A stretch of DNA of 6,129 nt, from NCBI GenBank assembly GCA_943355185.1, contig CALREM010000016.1, forward strand, positions 1 to 6,129, given 5' to 3'. A program made the position numbers and the translations under genes. Below are positions 5,413-6,129 of this stretch, piece after piece. The notes beneath the pieces were generated by a model. It was not told the origin of the DNA, did not search any database, and saw only the letters and a program-made list of their open reading frames with translations. How positions within the stretch are numbered: position 1 is the stretch's first letter; every line of letters starts with the position of its first letter. This DNA comes from Candidatus Nomurabacteria bacterium (GTDB taxonomy: Bacteria > Patescibacteriota > Minisyncoccia > Phycocordibacterales > PALSA-1337).

Positions 5413-5919
5413 TTACTTCTTTTCTATGATGGTGGTGACACCTTTTGGTCCCTTGAGTGGTGCTTGGGCGACTTTGTATTCGACGGTGATAAGTTTAAGG
5501 ATTCTTTCGAGGCGTTCCTTGAGGAAATTGAATTCCATGTACTTTGAGCGTCCGGTAAGGAAGAGGTCGATTTTGACTCTGTCTCCGGCTCCAAGCCATT
5601 CGGATACTTTCTTGGCTTTGAGTTCGAGATCGTGCTCGCCGGTACCGATCTTGACCTGGACGGTCTTGAGCTCGGTGATCTGCGTGCGGGTCTTGGCGGT
5701 CTTTACCTTCTTTTTTTCATCGTACTGGTACTTGCCATAATCCATAATCTTTGCAACCGGTGGTACTGCTGCGGGAGAGATCTCGATGAGATCGAATCCG
5801 CGTTCTTGTGCCGCCAAAAGCGCCTTGTCGAGAGCAAGAACACCAAGATTTTCGCCTCCTTCCGTGATGACACGTAATTCGGGCGCCTTTATATGGTGGT
5901 TGATGCGTACTTTGATCAA
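5413..5919 (-). CDS. infC: translation initiation factor IF-3, apparent TTG start
   Basis: Binds the 30S subunit, blocks premature 50S joining and checks the initiator tRNA-start codon pairing. At 168 residues it has both domains. The N-domain shows IKAPELRVITEGGENLGV (10-27) and PPVAKIMDYGKYQYDEKKK (53-71). A lysine-rich linker leads to the C-domain with TELKTVQVKIGTGEHDLELK (82-101) and AGDRVKIDLFLTGR (111-124). There is no ATG at the right place. The family N-terminus (RVN..I.AP) is reached from TTG at 5919 or the adjacent ATC, and an in-frame TAA lies seven codons upstream. Unusual start codons are a known feature of infC (AUU in E. coli), where IF-3 controls its own synthesis by rejecting them. 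It is the first gene of the operon, 68 bases after the upstream stop. Confidence 0.95.
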   Translation of the reverse strand: MIKVRINHHIKAPELRVITEGGENLGVLALDKALLAAQERGFDLIEISPAAVPPVAKIMDYGKYQYDEKKKVKTAKTRTQITELKTVQVKIGTGEHDLELKAKKVSEWLGAGDRVKIDLFLTGRSKYMEFNFLKERLERILKLITVEYKVAQAPLKGPKGVTTIIEKK

Positions 5920-5925
5920 GGGATT
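5913..5925. repeat. 13-base direct repeat, copy at the infC start
   Basis: TGATCAAGGGATT on the + strand (AATCCCTTGATCA on the infC strand). It covers the infC TTG start codon and six bases before it. An identical copy lies 62 bases away at 5975-5987, on the other side of the operon promoter. This copy sits in the palindrome TTGATCAA (5912-5919). Confidence 0.8.
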
Positions 5926-5936
5926 ACAGAGGTTTA

Positions 5937-5965
5937 TTTATAGCATGGCATATGGGTTTATGCAA
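5937..5965 (-). promoter_or_regulatory. infC-rpmI-rplT operon promoter
   Basis: Read on the - strand: TTGCAT (5965-5960) as a -35 with TTG conserved, a 17-base spacer, and TATAAA (5942-5937, 5 of 6) preceded by a TG extension (TGC). Transcription should start near 5930, leaving only about 11 untranslated bases before the TTG at 5919. That is too short for a B. subtilis-type L20 attenuator leader. Confidence 0.6.
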
Positions 5966-5974
5966 GAGTTGTTA

Positions 5975-5987
5975 TGATCAAGGGATT
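5975..5987. repeat. 13-base direct repeat, copy upstream of the infC promoter
   Basis: Perfect second copy of TGATCAAGGGATT, directly next to the TAG stop of the upstream gene and about 10 bases upstream of the infC -35 box. With the copy at 5913-5925 it brackets the promoter at a distance of about six helical turns, a spacing suited to an operator pair; this is inference. Confidence 0.8.
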
Positions 5988-6129
5988 CTAAAGGAATTTC
6001 CTTACTATTTTGATGAGTTGTTCAGGTATCTTCTCGATGAAGAAGCGGTTTTTCCATTCGGTTAGAGTAACTTCTGTTGCGGATCCGATGTCAGTAGAAA
6101 AATGAGCCGACAGTTCTTCGGCGAACTTT
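5988..6129 (-). CDS. C-terminal end of probable cardiolipin synthase / phospholipase D-family protein (partial)
   Basis: An open frame of 46 codons enters from the right edge and ends at TAG (5988-5990). Its sequence, including FAEELSAHF and then EVTLTEWKNR followed by a basic, hydrophobic tail ending IVRKFL, resembles the C-terminus of cardiolipin synthases and related PLD-family proteins, where a LxEWxxR segment is followed by a final amphipathic helix. The catalytic HKD motifs would lie outside the window, so the assignment rests on this tail alone. It precedes infC on the same strand by 68 bases, and the infC promoter lies in that gap. Confidence 0.6.
   Translation of the reverse strand, partial: KFAEELSAHFSTDIGSATEVTLTEWKNRFFIEKIPEQLIKIVRKFL

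Noticed and set aside
5960..5981. Seven-codon frame starting TTG ATC in the upstream repeat copy (- strand) as an infC leader peptide
   Set aside because: It lies upstream of the predicted infC transcription start, overlaps the -35 box, and copies the initiation region only because of the 13-base repeat.
1..6129. CRISPR array, transposase, integrase, toxin-antitoxin or phage genes
   Set aside because: No regularly spaced repeats and no frames resembling such proteins; the coding content is housekeeping.

Overview
The window looks like a piece of a compact bacterial chromosome, most probably from Patescibacteria (the Candidate Phyla Radiation). This is inference: the genes are short and closely packed, none has a recognisable Shine-Dalgarno sequence, several starts sit directly under a -10 box, and the nucleoside diphosphate kinase carries insertions not found in the E. 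coli enzyme. No taxonomic marker settles the lineage. All ten visible stop codons are TAA or TAG, and the conserved genes are full length under the standard code.

Left part (1-1800, + strand). A two-helix membrane protein, whose reading frame runs off the left edge, is followed by a promoter and a short-lid adenylate kinase-family protein. A type I methionine aminopeptidase starts 9 bases after it. Adjacent adk and map recall the end of the ribosomal-protein (spc) operon, here without secY or infA.

Middle (1798-2960). Between map and ndk lies a strongly folded stretch: a 25-bp stem and a 12-bp stem whose arms alternate (A-B-A'-B'), so they form either a pseudoknot or two competing folds. An enlarged nucleoside diphosphate kinase follows under its own promoter. 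The next roughly 300 bases hold no convincing protein gene. They carry a promoter, a closing stem enclosing several hairpins, and a perfect 16-bp terminator: a probable stand-alone RNA of about 200 nt of unassigned family.

Right-centre (2945-4814, + strand). A small membrane protein (DUF2238/VanZ-like) and a CPSF-type metallo-beta-lactamase/beta-CASP ribonuclease each have a -10 box just before the ATG. A bidirectional terminator separates them from the converging operon.

Right part (4837-6129, - strand). The classical infC-rpmI-rplT operon (IF-3, L35, L20) reads leftward. IF-3 appears to start at TTG, and its promoter is bracketed by two copies of a 13-base direct repeat. Upstream on the same strand is the C-terminal end of a probable cardiolipin synthase/phospholipase D-family protein, cut by the window edge.

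Taken together these are mostly housekeeping genes: nucleotide phosphorylation, protein N-terminal processing, RNA turnover and translation initiation. The unexplained content lies in the two structured intergenic regions and in the translation-start signals.
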